Positions 15,098 through 22,506 of a stretch of 45,558 bases of DNA are shown piece by piece. Positions within the stretch are counted from its first letter, which is position 1; every line of letters starts with the position of its first letter. Origin of the DNA: Candidatus Merdiplasma excrementigallinarum. Its GTDB lineage: Bacteria > Bacillota > Clostridia > Lachnospirales > Lachnospiraceae. A model generated the notes under the pieces. The model was not told the DNA's origin. It searched no databases and saw only the letters and a program-made list of their open reading frames with translations. A program made the translations under genes and the position numbers. The stretch is taken from the NCBI GenBank assembly GCA_018713435.1, contig DVOS01000075.1, forward strand, positions 1 through 45,558, given 5' to 3'.

Positions 15098-16026
15098 TGG
15101 AGGGCAAGACAGAAATCAGAAGTTCCCTGATGCTGCTGGCGGCGGCAGTGATCTGGGGCGTGGCCTTTGTGGCCCAGAGCGTGGGAATGGATTACGTGGG
15201 GCCCTTTACCTTTAATGCCGCCAGAAGCCTGCTGGGAGGGATCGTGCTGATACCCTGCATATTTCTTCTGAATAGCCGGGAAAAGAAAACCGAAAAAAAA
15301 GAGGCTGACAAAAAGGCGGAGCGCAGGAATCTGCTCCTGGGAGGGGTAAGCTGCGGCATCTGCCTGTGCATTGCCAGCAATCTGCAGCAGATCGGCATCA
15401 GCTATACCACGGTAGGAAAAGCGGGATTTATCACCGCCATGTATATCATTCTGGTTCCCCTGCTGGGTATTTTCATGAAAAAGCGGGCCGGGCTGCGGGT
15501 CTGGATCAGCGTGGCCATGGCGGTGGCGGGCCTTTATCTGCTGTGCATGACGGAATCCTTTTCCATCAGCATAGGAGACGCCTATGTGATGGTGTGCGCC
15601 CTGTTTTTTGCTTTTCATATTCTGGTGATCGATTATTTTTCCCCCAGGACCGACGGGGTGAAGATGTCCTGCATTCAGTTTCTGGTATCCGGGGTGATAT
15701 CCGGAATTTTGATGCTTGTTTTTGAGGATCCCAGCCTGTCCTCCGTTCTGTCAGCCTGGATGCCCATCGTCTATGCGGGGGTAATGTCCTGCGGAGCGGG
15801 CTACACCCTGCAGATTCTGGGACAGAAAAAGACGGATCCCACCGTGGCGTCCCTGATCCTCAGCCTGGAATCCGTGATTTCCGTGCTGGCGGGATGGGTG
15901 CTTTTAGGCCAGAGCCTCACCGGTAAGGAACTGCTGGGCTGCGGCGTCATGTTTGCCGCTATCATTCTGGTACAGCTGCCGGCAGGCGTTTTCGGGAAAG
16001 CCGGTGAAAAAGAAAAAACAGCATGA
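15097..16026 (+). CDS. EamA/DMT-family transporter
   Basis: A 309-residue membrane protein with ten segments in two EamA repeats (about 9-140 and 155-290), the drug/metabolite transporter layout. Signature-like stretches include WGVAFVAQSVGMDYVGPFTF early and TDPTVASLILSLESVISVLA late. The substrate cannot be read from sequence; relatives export amino acids or small metabolites. The ATG at 15097 forms TGATG with the preceding stop; GTG at 15094 is an alternative. Its end overlaps the next gene by 4 bp (ATGA). Confidence 0.88.
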   Translation: MEGKTEIRSSLMLLAAAVIWGVAFVAQSVGMDYVGPFTFNAARSLLGGIVLIPCIFLLNSREKKTEKKEADKKAERRNLLLGGVSCGICLCIASNLQQIGISYTTVGKAGFITAMYIILVPLLGIFMKKRAGLRVWISVAMAVAGLYLLCMTESFSISIGDAYVMVCALFFAFHILVIDYFSPRTDGVKMSCIQFLVSGVISGILMLVFEDPSLSSVLSAWMPIVYAGVMSCGAGYTLQILGQKKTDPTVASLILSLESVISVLAGWVLLGQSLTGKELLGCGVMFAAIILVQLPAGVFGKAGEKEKTA

Positions 16027-16937
16027 ACACAGAAACGATCAGAAAAACAATGGAAAACTGCCGCCTCTGTCCCCGAAACTGCGGGGTCAACCGGCTGGAG
16101 GGACAGAGGGGCTTCTGCGGCGCGGATGCTAAAATCAGGGCTGCCAGAGCCGCCCTGCATATGTGGGAGGAACCCTGCATATCCGGCAGGGAGGGCTCCG
16201 GGGCTCTGTTTTTTTCAGGCTGCTCCCTGGGCTGCGTTTTCTGCCAGAACCGCTCCATATCCAGAGGCGAAAGAGGAAAAGAAGTTTCGCCGGAGCGCCT
16301 GGCAGAGATTATGCTGAATCTCCAGGAGCAGAAGGCCAATAATATCAATCTGGTGACCGCCGGCCACTATGTGCCCCAGGTGGGGGCAGCTCTGGCGCTG
16401 GCCAGAGAACAGGGGCTTTGCCTGCCGGTGGTCTACAACAGCAGCGGGTATGAGAAACCGGAGACGCTGCGTCTGCTGGAAGGCCTGGTGGATATCTATC
16501 TGCCGGACTTTAAATATATGAGTCCTGAGCTGGCCGCCTCCTGCTCCCGGGCGCCGGACTATCCGGAAATTGCCAAAGCAGCTCTGGAGGAGATGGTGAG
16601 ACAGGCGGGAAGCCCCCGGTTTGATGAGAGAGGCATGATGACAGGCGGGGTGATAGTACGCCATCTTCTTCTGCCCGGCCGTGTGGCGGATTCCAAAAAG
16701 GTGGTGGAGTATCTGTACGGGACCTATGGAAACCGGATCTATATCAGCCTGATGAATCAGTACACCCCCATGCCTGCTGTGGCCGGGGATCCGCTGCTTT
16801 CCCGGAAAGTGACAAAGCGGGAATATAGCAGGCTGGTGGACTATGCGCTCTTCCTGGGGCTGGAGCAGGGATTTATCCAGGAGGGAGAGACGTCAAAAGA
16901 AAGTTTTATTCCGGAGTTTGACGGAGAGGGAGTCTGA
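16023..16937 (+). CDS. Radical SAM protein, PflA-like (COG1313 type)
   Basis: A 304-residue protein. The radical SAM cluster motif CxxxCxxC is C67-SLG-C71-VF-C74. An extra N-terminal cysteine group (C13, C16, C20, C32) has the pattern CRLCPRNC...GFCG seen in this subfamily. VTAGHYVPQ and VDIYLPDFKY are also family-typical. These proteins resemble pyruvate formate-lyase activases, but the target is unknown; no glycyl radical enzyme gene lies nearby. It overlaps the EamA gene upstream (ATGA) and is followed 2 bp later by the RlmD-type gene. Confidence 0.88.
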   Translation: MNTETIRKTMENCRLCPRNCGVNRLEGQRGFCGADAKIRAARAALHMWEEPCISGREGSGALFFSGCSLGCVFCQNRSISRGERGKEVSPERLAEIMLNLQEQKANNINLVTAGHYVPQVGAALALAREQGLCLPVVYNSSGYEKPETLRLLEGLVDIYLPDFKYMSPELAASCSRAPDYPEIAKAALEEMVRQAGSPRFDERGMMTGGVIVRHLLLPGRVADSKKVVEYLYGTYGNRIYISLMNQYTPMPAVAGDPLLSRKVTKREYSRLVDYALFLGLEQGFIQEGETSKESFIPEFDGEGV

Positions 16938-16939
16938 AG

Positions 16940-18211
16940 ATGGAAAGAAAAGAGAAAGCGCCAAGGGAGCGGGAAAACAAGAATAGAAAGACGCAGACAG
17001 AAGGAAAAAGGAAAACCGGGCAGGTTCGCTCCGGCGCAAAGCGCGTTTCCTCCGGACAGGCTGCCCTCTGTCCGGTTTATAAAAAATGCGGAGGCTGCCA
17101 TTTGCTGGAACTGCCATACCCTGTCCAGCTGCAGCAGAAGCAGCGGCAGGTGGAGAAACTGCTGAAGCCTTACTGCAGAACGGAAAAGATACTGGGGATG
17201 GAGGATCCCTTCCACTATCGGAATAAGGTTCACGCTGTCTTCGGACACAGGAAAGACGGAACCATCATTTCCGGTACCTATCAGGAGAAGACCCATTTCA
17301 TCGTGCCGGTGGAAGAGTGCTTCATTGAAGACCCCAAAGCGGATGCCATTATTCGGGATATCCGGGGATTGTTAAAGTCTTTCCGCATTAAGACCTATAA
17401 TGAAGATACGGGATACGGGCTTTTCCGCCATGCGCTGGTGCGGACCGGCTATCACAGCGGCCAGGTGATGGTGGTGCTGGTGCTGGGTTCTCCCATCCTG
17501 CCCTCCAAGAACCATTTTGTGAAGGCTCTGCGGGAGCTTCATCCGGAGATCACCACTATTATTTTGAATGTGAATGACCAGAAAACCAGTATGATCCTGG
17601 GGGAGCGGGAAATCGTTCTCTATGGAAAAGGCTATATTGAGGATACTCTCTGCGGCCTGACCTTCCGCATCTCCTCCAAGTCTTTTTATCAGGTAAACCC
17701 GGTGCAGACGGAACGGCTCTATGGAAAAGCCATAGAACTGGCAGGCCTGACCGGCAGGGAGCGGGTGATCGACGCCTACTGCGGCATCGGAACCATCGGC
17801 CTGATTGCTTCCCGCAGCGCGGGGGAGGTAATCGGGGTGGAACTGAATCCGGACGCGGTGCGGGACGCCGTTTTCAATGCCAGACGCAACGAGATTAAAA
17901 ATGCCCGCATTTTCCGGGGGGACGCGGGAGAATTTATGACTCAGATGGCAGCCCAGGGGGAGCGGGCGGATGTGGTGTTTATGGATCCGCCCCGCAGCGG
18001 CAGCGACGAGGCTTTTCTCTCTTCGGTGGTGATGCTGGGGCCGGCAAAGATTGTGTATGTCTCCTGCAACCCTGAAACCTTGGCCAGAGATCTGGGATAC
18101 CTGACAAAGCACGGGTATGCGGCCCGGACGGCGGTGCCGGTAGATATGTTCGCCCAGACAAAATCGGTAGAGTGCGTCGTGTGTTTGCACAGGAAAGAGA
18201 GAGAAAAATGA
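16940..18211 (+). CDS. rlmD: 23S rRNA uracil-C5 methyltransferase (RlmD/RlmCD-type)
   Basis: A 423-residue SAM-dependent RNA methyltransferase. The Fe-S cluster cysteines are C44, C50 and C53 (CPVYKKCGGC) plus one in EECFIEDP. The SAM site is IDAYCGIGTIGL, with ELNPDAV, FMDPPRSG and the catalytic Cys in VYVSCNPETLARDL. Instead of the usual N-terminal TRAM domain it has about 43 very basic, low-complexity residues (MERKEKAPRERENKNRKTQT and on). The tail may replace TRAM in RNA binding (inference). It ends the aldo/keto reductase-EamA-radical SAM operon at the edge of the mosaic region. Confidence 0.88.
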   Translation: MERKEKAPRERENKNRKTQTEGKRKTGQVRSGAKRVSSGQAALCPVYKKCGGCHLLELPYPVQLQQKQRQVEKLLKPYCRTEKILGMEDPFHYRNKVHAVFGHRKDGTIISGTYQEKTHFIVPVEECFIEDPKADAIIRDIRGLLKSFRIKTYNEDTGYGLFRHALVRTGYHSGQVMVVLVLGSPILPSKNHFVKALRELHPEITTIILNVNDQKTSMILGEREIVLYGKGYIEDTLCGLTFRISSKSFYQVNPVQTERLYGKAIELAGLTGRERVIDAYCGIGTIGLIASRSAGEVIGVELNPDAVRDAVFNARRNEIKNARIFRGDAGEFMTQMAAQGERADVVFMDPPRSGSDEAFLSSVVMLGPAKIVYVSCNPETLARDLGYLTKHGYAARTAVPVDMFAQTKSVECVVCLHRKEREK

Positions 18212-18313
18212 CGTATCACAAGTTGTGCAGGCAGGATTACGGATAGCTCATCCACTGACAACAGAATAACAGATAGAACTCACAAATAAAAGAAAAAGAG
18301 GGCGGTGAAAATT

Positions 18314-18370
18314 ATGTGCCAGAACAAAAAGCGGCGCAATGATGCTTGTCTCCACGCAAAGCCAGTATAA
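18314..18370 (+). CDS. Short leader-peptide ORF (18 codons)
   Basis: The reading is MCQNKKRRNDACLHAKPV then TAA. A plausible ribosome site, AGGGCGGTGA, sits 5 nt before the ATG. Codons 13-16 are encoded by the left arm of an inverted repeat (18350-18360), and the stop lies in its loop. The TAA overlaps an ATG (TAATG at 18368-18372) that opens a seven-codon frame ending at 18393. The arrangement is that of leader peptides in translational attenuators. No function is proven, and chance cannot be excluded for so short an ORF. Confidence 0.4.
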   Translation: MCQNKKRRNDACLHAKPV

Positions 18371-18459
18371 TGAGCGACATTTGCGTGGAGTAACTTTATA
18401 GTCGCTTATCGAATCATGCTGGCTTTGCCTGCTTGAATTTATCAATCAAGGAGGAAGCC
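18350..18459 (+). promoter_or_regulatory. Competing inverted repeats with a sequestered ribosome site (attenuator-like leader)
   Basis: A = CTCCACGCAAA (18350-18360) pairs perfectly with A' = TTTGCGTGGAG (18380-18390). The loop, B = GCCAGTAT (18361-18368) plus GAGCGAC (18372-18378), can instead pair with B' = GTCGCTT (18401-18407) plus ATGCTGGC (18416-18423). A third stem, GGCTTTGCCTGCTTGA (18421-18436) with TCAAGGAGGAAGCC (18446-18459), hides the AAGGAGG of the next gene in 13 pairs. B' and this third stem share three G/C bases. The order A, B, A', B', C, C' lets leader translation decide which stems form. Confidence 0.6.
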
Positions 18460-18464
18460 CGCAT

Positions 18465-18728
18465 ATGAAATATATAAATGCAAATGCAATTCTCCCTGAT
18501 GCGTTAGTCGAAGAACTGCAAAAATATGTTCAGGCAGGGTATATTTATGTTCCTGCGAAAGACGAACAGCATAAAGCATGGGGCGAATTGTCTGGCTATC
18601 GGGAGGAACTTAAGCGGCGCAATCAGATAATTGTGTCAGAATACCGTCAGGGAACTTCTGTCGAAGAACTTGCTGACCGTTACTACCTTTCGATCTATGC
18701 TATCAGAAAAATTATATACCAGAAATAG
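18465..18728 (+). CDS. Small helix-turn-helix protein (CD3324-like family)
   Basis: An 87-residue protein starting MKYINANAILPDALVEELQK, with YIYVPAKDEQHKAWGE in the middle and a C-terminal helix-turn-helix-like part (GTSVEELADRYYLSIYAIRK, about 63-82). This matches my memory of the CD3324 family of small clostridial proteins, whose function is not established. The last part resembles a Mor/resolvase-type DNA-binding helix pair. AAGGAGG lies 10 nt before the ATG but is buried in a predicted stem. Codon use is more A+T-rich than in the rlmD gene before it. Confidence 0.7.
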   Translation: MKYINANAILPDALVEELQKYVQAGYIYVPAKDEQHKAWGELSGYREELKRRNQIIVSEYRQGTSVEELADRYYLSIYAIRKIIYQK

Positions 18729-18794
18729 CAAAGGGAGAGCTTCTGTTGAGGGGGCTCTTCTTTTCTACTAATTGGGTCTGTACTATTCCGTGGA

Positions 18795-18823
18795 TTGAGG
18801 ATATATCTGTCAGTAAGTACAAT
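18795..18823 (+). promoter_or_regulatory. Promoter of the Vat-like acetyltransferase gene
   Basis: TTGAGG (18795-18800) and TACAAT (18818-18823) are spaced by 17 bp and are followed 35 bp later by the start codon. Confidence 0.6.
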
Positions 18824-18858
18824 TTTTTATAGCAAGAGTTTTAAGGAGGATATTTAAG

Positions 18859-19485
18859 ATGGCCACGGCGAACAAGGTATATCCCCGGACGGGAGACACA
18901 CAGACGATCTATCTGAAAAATGTTATTACAAACCCGAATATCCAGGTCGGCGACTATACGATCTATCATGACTTTGTAAATGACCCAAAAGAATTTCAGA
19001 AAAATAATGTATTATATCACTATCCGATCAATCAGGATAAACTCATGATCGGGAAGTTCTGCTCCATTGCCTGCGGAGCAAAATTTCTGTTTAACAGCGC
19101 AAATCACACACTGAGTTCCTTATCCACTTACACTTTTCCTCTATTTTTTGAAGAATGGGGACTTGAAAAGAAAAAGGTAACAGACGCATGGGATAATAAA
19201 GGCAATATTGTTATTGGCAATGATGTGTGGATTGGTTACGAAGCAGTCATTCTTTCAGGAGTTACGATTGGAGATGGCGCAATCATAGGCAGCCGGGCTG
19301 TTGTGACAAAAGATGTGCCGCCTTATACGATTGTGGGAGGCGTCCCGGCAAGACCAATCCGAAAGCGTTTTGATGAAGCGACCATAGAAAAATTGCTACG
19401 GTTAAGGTGGTGGGATTGGTCAGAAAACAAAATAAGGGATCATATTGCAGCAATCCAGTCAGGGTGCATACAGCAGGTAATATAG
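18859..19485 (+). CDS. Vat/CatB-like xenobiotic O-acetyltransferase (left-handed beta-helix)
   Basis: A 208-residue hexapeptide-repeat acyltransferase. The centre shows the XAT subgroup pattern: [19 protein letters not shown] with the catalytic-type His, then [56 protein letters not shown]. Vat and CatB enzymes acetylate streptogramin A or chloramphenicol; many relatives are of unknown substrate. The length (208) is near the usual 210-215. A strong AAGGAGG ribosome site precedes the ATG. The stop falls where a remnant of an alpha/beta hydrolase gene begins, so the last few residues may be altered by recombination. Confidence 0.85.
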   Translation: MATANKVYPRTGDTQTIYLKNVITNPNIQVGDYTIYHDFVNDPKEFQKNNVLYHYPINQDKLMIGKFCSIACGAKFLFNSANHTLSSLSTYTFPLFFEEWGLEKKKVTDAWDNKGNIVIGNDVWIGYEAVILSGVTIGDGAIIGSRAVVTKDVPPYTIVGGVPARPIRKRFDEATIEKLLRLRWWDWSENKIRDHIAAIQSGCIQQVI

Positions 19486-19580
19486 AAGAAGCGGCTGCTT
19501 TTGCGGAAATCGTATGCCGATATGGTTTCCGGACCTTAAGTATTGATCTGCCCGGGCATGGAGAAAGAAAGGATGAAAAG
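19482..19580 (+). pseudogene. Remnant of an alpha/beta hydrolase gene
   Basis: About 33 codons in one frame read AAAFAEIVCRYGFRTLSIDL followed by PGHGERKDEK. This looks like the strand and loop after the oxyanion region of small alpha/beta hydrolases (pattern IDLPxHGxRKD). There is no start, no nucleophile elbow and no C-terminal half; a terminator hairpin follows at 19593. The fragment fuses with the 3' end of the acetyltransferase gene, suggesting deletion. Confidence 0.5.
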
Positions 19581-19592
19581 CATATCTTGCCC

Positions 19593-19630
19593 GAAGGTCA
19601 ATCTGCCTTGTGCGGATTGGCCTTCTTTGT
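19593..19630 (+). terminator. Strong hairpin terminator after the acetyltransferase
   Basis: GAAGGTCAATCTGC (19593-19606) and GCGGATTGGCCTTC (19612-19625) pair over 14 bp (two G-T wobbles) around a CTTGT loop, followed by TTTGTATT. Confidence 0.8.
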
Positions 19631-20132
19631 ATTCGGCTTTAGCCTGTTAAAAAATGCTCTACGTGTATTTATTTGAGGCTAACCTCACCTGCTATGCGGG
19701 GGACAATATTTTGCAGAAACGATGAATTGCTTATTTGACAGAAAGCCAGACAAGGTGGCAGAGGCTACAGCTCTGCTACTTTGCCTGAACATTTTTCCAT
19801 TTTAATGTGTGTGTTTCATAGAGTAGAAATAAATTTACCGTTTCTGTTCATAGTGCCTTGGGCTTTCTTTGCCGTTGTGTCTTTGTCTGTTGTTTCTGCC
19901 GCAGGCGTTCCCGGACGGAGCGTGTTTCCGCTTCCTCATGGAGCAGATTTGCGACATCCCGCTTGCTGTCAAACATCATCAGCGACCGGAATATCCGCAA
20001 GGTGCGTGGCACGATGTTCAAAAAGATATGAAAAAAGCTGCTTGCCGCCCTGACGTACAAGGCGGAAAAGCAGCAGCCGATGACCTTGCTGGAAAAAGAA
20101 TTTTTAAGAGAGTGCAGACTGACGGTTGATAA
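19631..20132. other. Non-coding or decayed stretch
   Basis: No intact gene is seen. A plus-strand frame holds LLSNIISDRNIRKVRGTMFK, a stop, then KKLLAALTYKAEKQQPMTLL, which looks protein-like but is not recognised. The minus strand of the same stretch is also open (LMMFDSKRDVANLLHEEAET), so the coding strand is unclear. It is probably debris of one or more mobile-element genes. Confidence 0.4.
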
Positions 20133-21017
20133 CGAAAGCTTGCAGATGATGCGCCGATCAAGCAATCCCGCTTGTTCTGCACACGCTGGAACGGCCCTGA
20201 TAAAAGCGGCGGTATGGTGGATGCGCTCGACGGCGCAGAGTATTCCGGCAGCCTGATTATCCTGCTTAATGAAGGGGTTAGTTTTGTAAAGCGGAATATG
20301 AAAACACGTTGGAAGAAAACAGCCAACTCCCGCATTGAAATGCCAGATTACTGCGAACGGAGCGTTTTTGAAGCTCTTGTTAATGCGCTGATCCATCGTG
20401 ATTATCTGATCTTGGGCAGCGAAGTCCATATCGACATTTACGATGACCGTCTTACAATTACTTCCCCCGGTGGCATGGCAGATGGTACACGGATACAGGA
20501 AAGAGATATTTTCAATATTTCCTCTACCCGCCGCAATCCAGTCCTTGCTGATATTTTTGGTCGGTTGGGATATATGGAGCGACAGGGAAGCGGATTTCGG
20601 AAAATTACGGAAGCCTACCATGCAGCCCACAATTACCGGGATGAATTGGAGCCTAAATTTTATTCCGATGCAAGCTCATTTCAAGTTACGCTGTATAACT
20701 TGAATTATGGAACTGCAATAAACACAGCTAAAGTTATGATTGAAGATGAAAATGTTGCGATTACTCCTGATTATCTTGCGATTGAGGTTGCGATTGACGG
20801 ACTGAACGCAAGCCAAGCTACGATTAAAAAAGCCAAAACAGTATTCGCAAGCATGGGCGTTGATGGTATCTTTGGACGTTCCGACATAGCCGCTATTACA
20901 AGTGATTCCGTTACTGCCGCCGGTAATCTTATCACAAAGCTGAAAAAAGCGGATTTGATTGAAGCCGTCAGTGGATTCGGAAAAGGGAAATACAAATTCA
21001 GAGTTCCAAAAGTATAA
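20133..21017 (+). pseudogene. N-terminally truncated AlbA/RecG-like ATPase protein
   Basis: Homology-like sequence begins at KLADDAPIKQSRLFCTRWNG (20136) and runs without a stop to 21017. It contains IEMPDYCERSVFEALVNALI with HRDY, LTITSPGGMADGTRI, and RRNPVLADIFGRLGYMERQG, the HATPase-like C-terminal half of AlbA_2/RecG-like proteins, then a winged-helix tail (DIAAITSDSVTAAGNLITKL). Full proteins have an AlbA DNA-binding domain before this; here it is missing and stops lie just upstream. A shortened product from the ATG at about 20214 is possible. A hairpin repeat follows 9 bp after the stop. Confidence 0.75.
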
Positions 21018-21025
21018 AGAGAATG

Positions 21026-21068
21026 AGGGCGTTGCTCAATCATCTAATTGGATTTTGCGACACCCTCA
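21026..21068. repeat. Dispersed hairpin repeat, copy 4 (diverged)
   Basis: GAGGGCGTTGC (21026-21036) faces GCGACACCCTC (21058-21068), with AATCATCTAATTGGATTTT inside. The arms keep the repeat's GGG-G-TGC...GC-ACACCC pattern, but the CATGA core is changed. It begins 9 bp after the AlbA-like stop, as copy 1 does after the FNT gene. Confidence 0.65.
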
Positions 21069-21150
21069 TGAAACGACAAATTCATTTATGTACTGCTAAA
21101 TTTCGCATCCGCTGCCGGACTGATCCTGCAGCATATTTGTGCTCATCGTT

Positions 21151-21222
21151 GCGGCTCTCCTGGTGGAGAAGGTGACGGTATACAGCAAGGACAGAATTGT
21201 GTTTACCATGACAAGCTTATGA
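21151..21222 (+). pseudogene. Possible C-terminal remnant of a serine recombinase
   Basis: One short frame reads LVEKVTVYSKDRIVFTM and then a stop. The pattern (F/L)VEKVxVYxxDRIxFxF is common near the C-terminus of large serine recombinases of clostridial elements. Only about 20 residues remain and upstream stops are frequent, so this is a weak call. Confidence 0.3.
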
Positions 21223-21238
21223 AGCATGGCGGCCATAT

Positions 21239-21550
21239 TTGAAAACGAATGATGAATTTTTTCTGGAAAACAAATCGATAGCCGCGGCTACCGATTTAGA
21301 GCAGACAGATGATGTCGCTCTGGCAATTTCAGAAAAACGATTGCCAGCGGCTGCCGCTTTTACGTTGGAGGCTTTCCTGGAAATCAGTTTTACACATCAT
21401 ATGGAAATTTTGCATAAAACCAAAGAATTGGATGAACGACGCTTTTATATTCGTGAATGTGTGGCAGAGTATATCCGCAGTCATTATGAACATGCTGTGA
21501 AAAACGAGCAGTGGGAACATTTTTTCCGGGCCGATGTTTACCGGCTTTGA
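21239..21550 (+). CDS. Unrecognised small ORF, probably a fragment
   Basis: The frame opens with a TTG at 21239 with no convincing ribosome site and gives 103 residues: [20 protein letters not shown], then a helical middle ([40 protein letters not shown]). I do not recognise a family. Its end overlaps, in another frame, the HsdM remnant at 21534. It is probably the 3' part of a larger lost gene inside the mosaic region. Confidence 0.3.
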   Translation: MKTNDEFFLENKSIAAATDLEQTDDVALAISEKRLPAAAAFTLEAFLEISFTHHMEILHKTKELDERRFYIRECVAEYIRSHYEHAVKNEQWEHFFRADVYRL

Positions 21551-21644
21551 CACAGACCGTACCATGCTGCGGCTTTCGGCCATGAACCTGATGCTCCACT
21601 CTATTACGCACCCGGAAATTGACTATCAGGACAGCGCTTCTTAG
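21534..21644 (+). pseudogene. Remnant of a type I restriction-modification HsdM gene
   Basis: Thirty-six codons read [20 protein letters not shown], then [16 protein letters not shown] and a stop. The pattern GFDxDxTMLRI-x-xMNLMLHG...P.I.Y.D is characteristic of the N6-adenine methyltransferase subunit of type I systems, just after the SAM-binding site. The rest of the ~500-residue protein is absent, so it is a relic. Confidence 0.6.
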
Positions 21645-21763
21645 CAGAACCAGATTCGGGATAAAAGCACCGTTTTTACATACTAAAAAAGAATTGGCTC
21701 CCGCCGGGATGCACAACTCAACATTGATTCTGCTGATTTTGTTGTGTATAATAGAGATGGGTG

Positions 21764-22072
21764 ATGAGGTTGAATCTGATTTTGAGTACCATCTTGCAGG
21801 AGAAAGAACGCATTGACCGTATGCTGGCAAAATACCAAGAGGAACTTGGGATGCTCCCCAAAGGCACCATTTCTGAAAAGAAAGTCAGGCAATCCACATA
21901 TTTTTATTTGAAGTACCGTGAGGGGAAAAAGGTGATTTCAAGGTACATCCCCAAAAAGGATGTGGAGGCAGTTCGAGAGCAAGTAGAAAAACGCAGACAT
22001 ATCGAAACCATGATCCGATCTTTGCAGGAGGAACGTGCGATTGCCGAGAAAGCATTGGAGGGACAATTATGA
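21764..22072 (+). CDS. Small coiled-coil hypothetical protein
   Basis: A 102-residue charged protein (ATG at 21764; GTG at 21761 is possible). The N-terminal helix (LNLILSTILQEKERIDRMLA) leads to LGMLPKGTISEKKV, a beta-like centre TYFYLKYREGKKVISRYIPK, and a C-terminal helix (EKRRHIETMIRSLQEERAIA). Similar small proteins occur in clostridial accessory islands, often near toxin-antitoxin-like genes, but the function is unknown to me. Its stop overlaps a DUF3990 fragment in another frame, so the original downstream partner has probably been replaced. Confidence 0.55.
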   Translation: MRLNLILSTILQEKERIDRMLAKYQEELGMLPKGTISEKKVRQSTYFYLKYREGKKVISRYIPKKDVEAVREQVEKRRHIETMIRSLQEERAIAEKALEGQL

Positions 22073-22265
22073 TTTTATCTTTGGGCCAGTTGCCAATGAT
22101 GATGTGTACCGTACGTTTACCCTCTATACCGCTGGCGTGTTGACTAAGGAACAGACCCTGGAGCAGCTTAAAATTAAGAAGCTATATAACCAGTTGGTGC
22201 TGACAACGGAAAAGGCTCTGTCCTATCTGCGTTTTGTTGGCACCGTGCCGGAGGAGGACTTTTGA
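22065..22265 (+). pseudogene. C-terminal fragment of a DUF3990 protein
   Basis: The reading YDFIFGPVANDDVYRTFTLY, then TAGVLTKEQTLEQLKIKK and ALSYLRFVGTVPEEDF matches the C-terminal half of DUF3990 proteins, a family I recall as ADP-ribosyltransferase-like and often paired with DUF3791 genes. The N-terminal half is missing; the frame joins the end of the preceding coiled-coil gene at about 22065. The toxin-like activity should be lost. Its stop overlaps the next start (TGATG). Confidence 0.72.
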
Positions 22266-22504
22266 TGGCAGATAAAAAATTTGAAGCGATTTTGACTTTG
22301 TTGGTTCCCCAGGTTGTCCAGTTGATTTGTGAGAACTATTCTGTGAATGAAATAGCTGCATCCAGAGAATTCTATGAATCCAAAGTGTATTCTTTATTGG
22401 AGCAGGAGGACACCAAGTTGTGGCATTTCAGCCCGCTTACCTTATTTAATATGTATGATGAGGAAAAAAAGACAGGAAACTTTGAGATACCGGAGGAGGT
22501 ATAA
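22265..22504 (+). CDS. Small hypothetical protein of the DUF3990/DUF3791 group
   Basis: A 79-residue protein starting MADKKFEAILTLLVPQVVQL, with ICENYSVNEIAASREFYESK and ending FNMYDEEKKTGNFEIPEEV. It is all-alpha in look. It is coupled by TGATG to the DUF3990 fragment, with GGAGGAC inside that gene as ribosome site, and is followed 2 bp later by a DUF3791 gene. The context suggests an antitoxin or chaperone-like partner of DUF3990 (inference); no direct evidence. Confidence 0.6.
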   Translation: MADKKFEAILTLLVPQVVQLICENYSVNEIAASREFYESKVYSLLEQEDTKLWHFSPLTLFNMYDEEKKTGNFEIPEEV

Positions 22505-22506
22505 AT

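Noticed and set aside
18370-18393. Seven-codon frame MSDICVE overlapping the leader ORF stop
   Set aside because: Too short to call as a gene; its TAATG coupling is noted with the leader but may be chance, since the same bases form the inverted-repeat loop and arm.
19848-20630. A 260-codon minus-strand frame over the AlbA-like remnant
   Set aside because: Most of it is antisense to recognisable AlbA-like coding sequence. Its last 60 or so codons look somewhat protein-like, but I could not assign a family or a start, so it is only mentioned under the decayed stretch.
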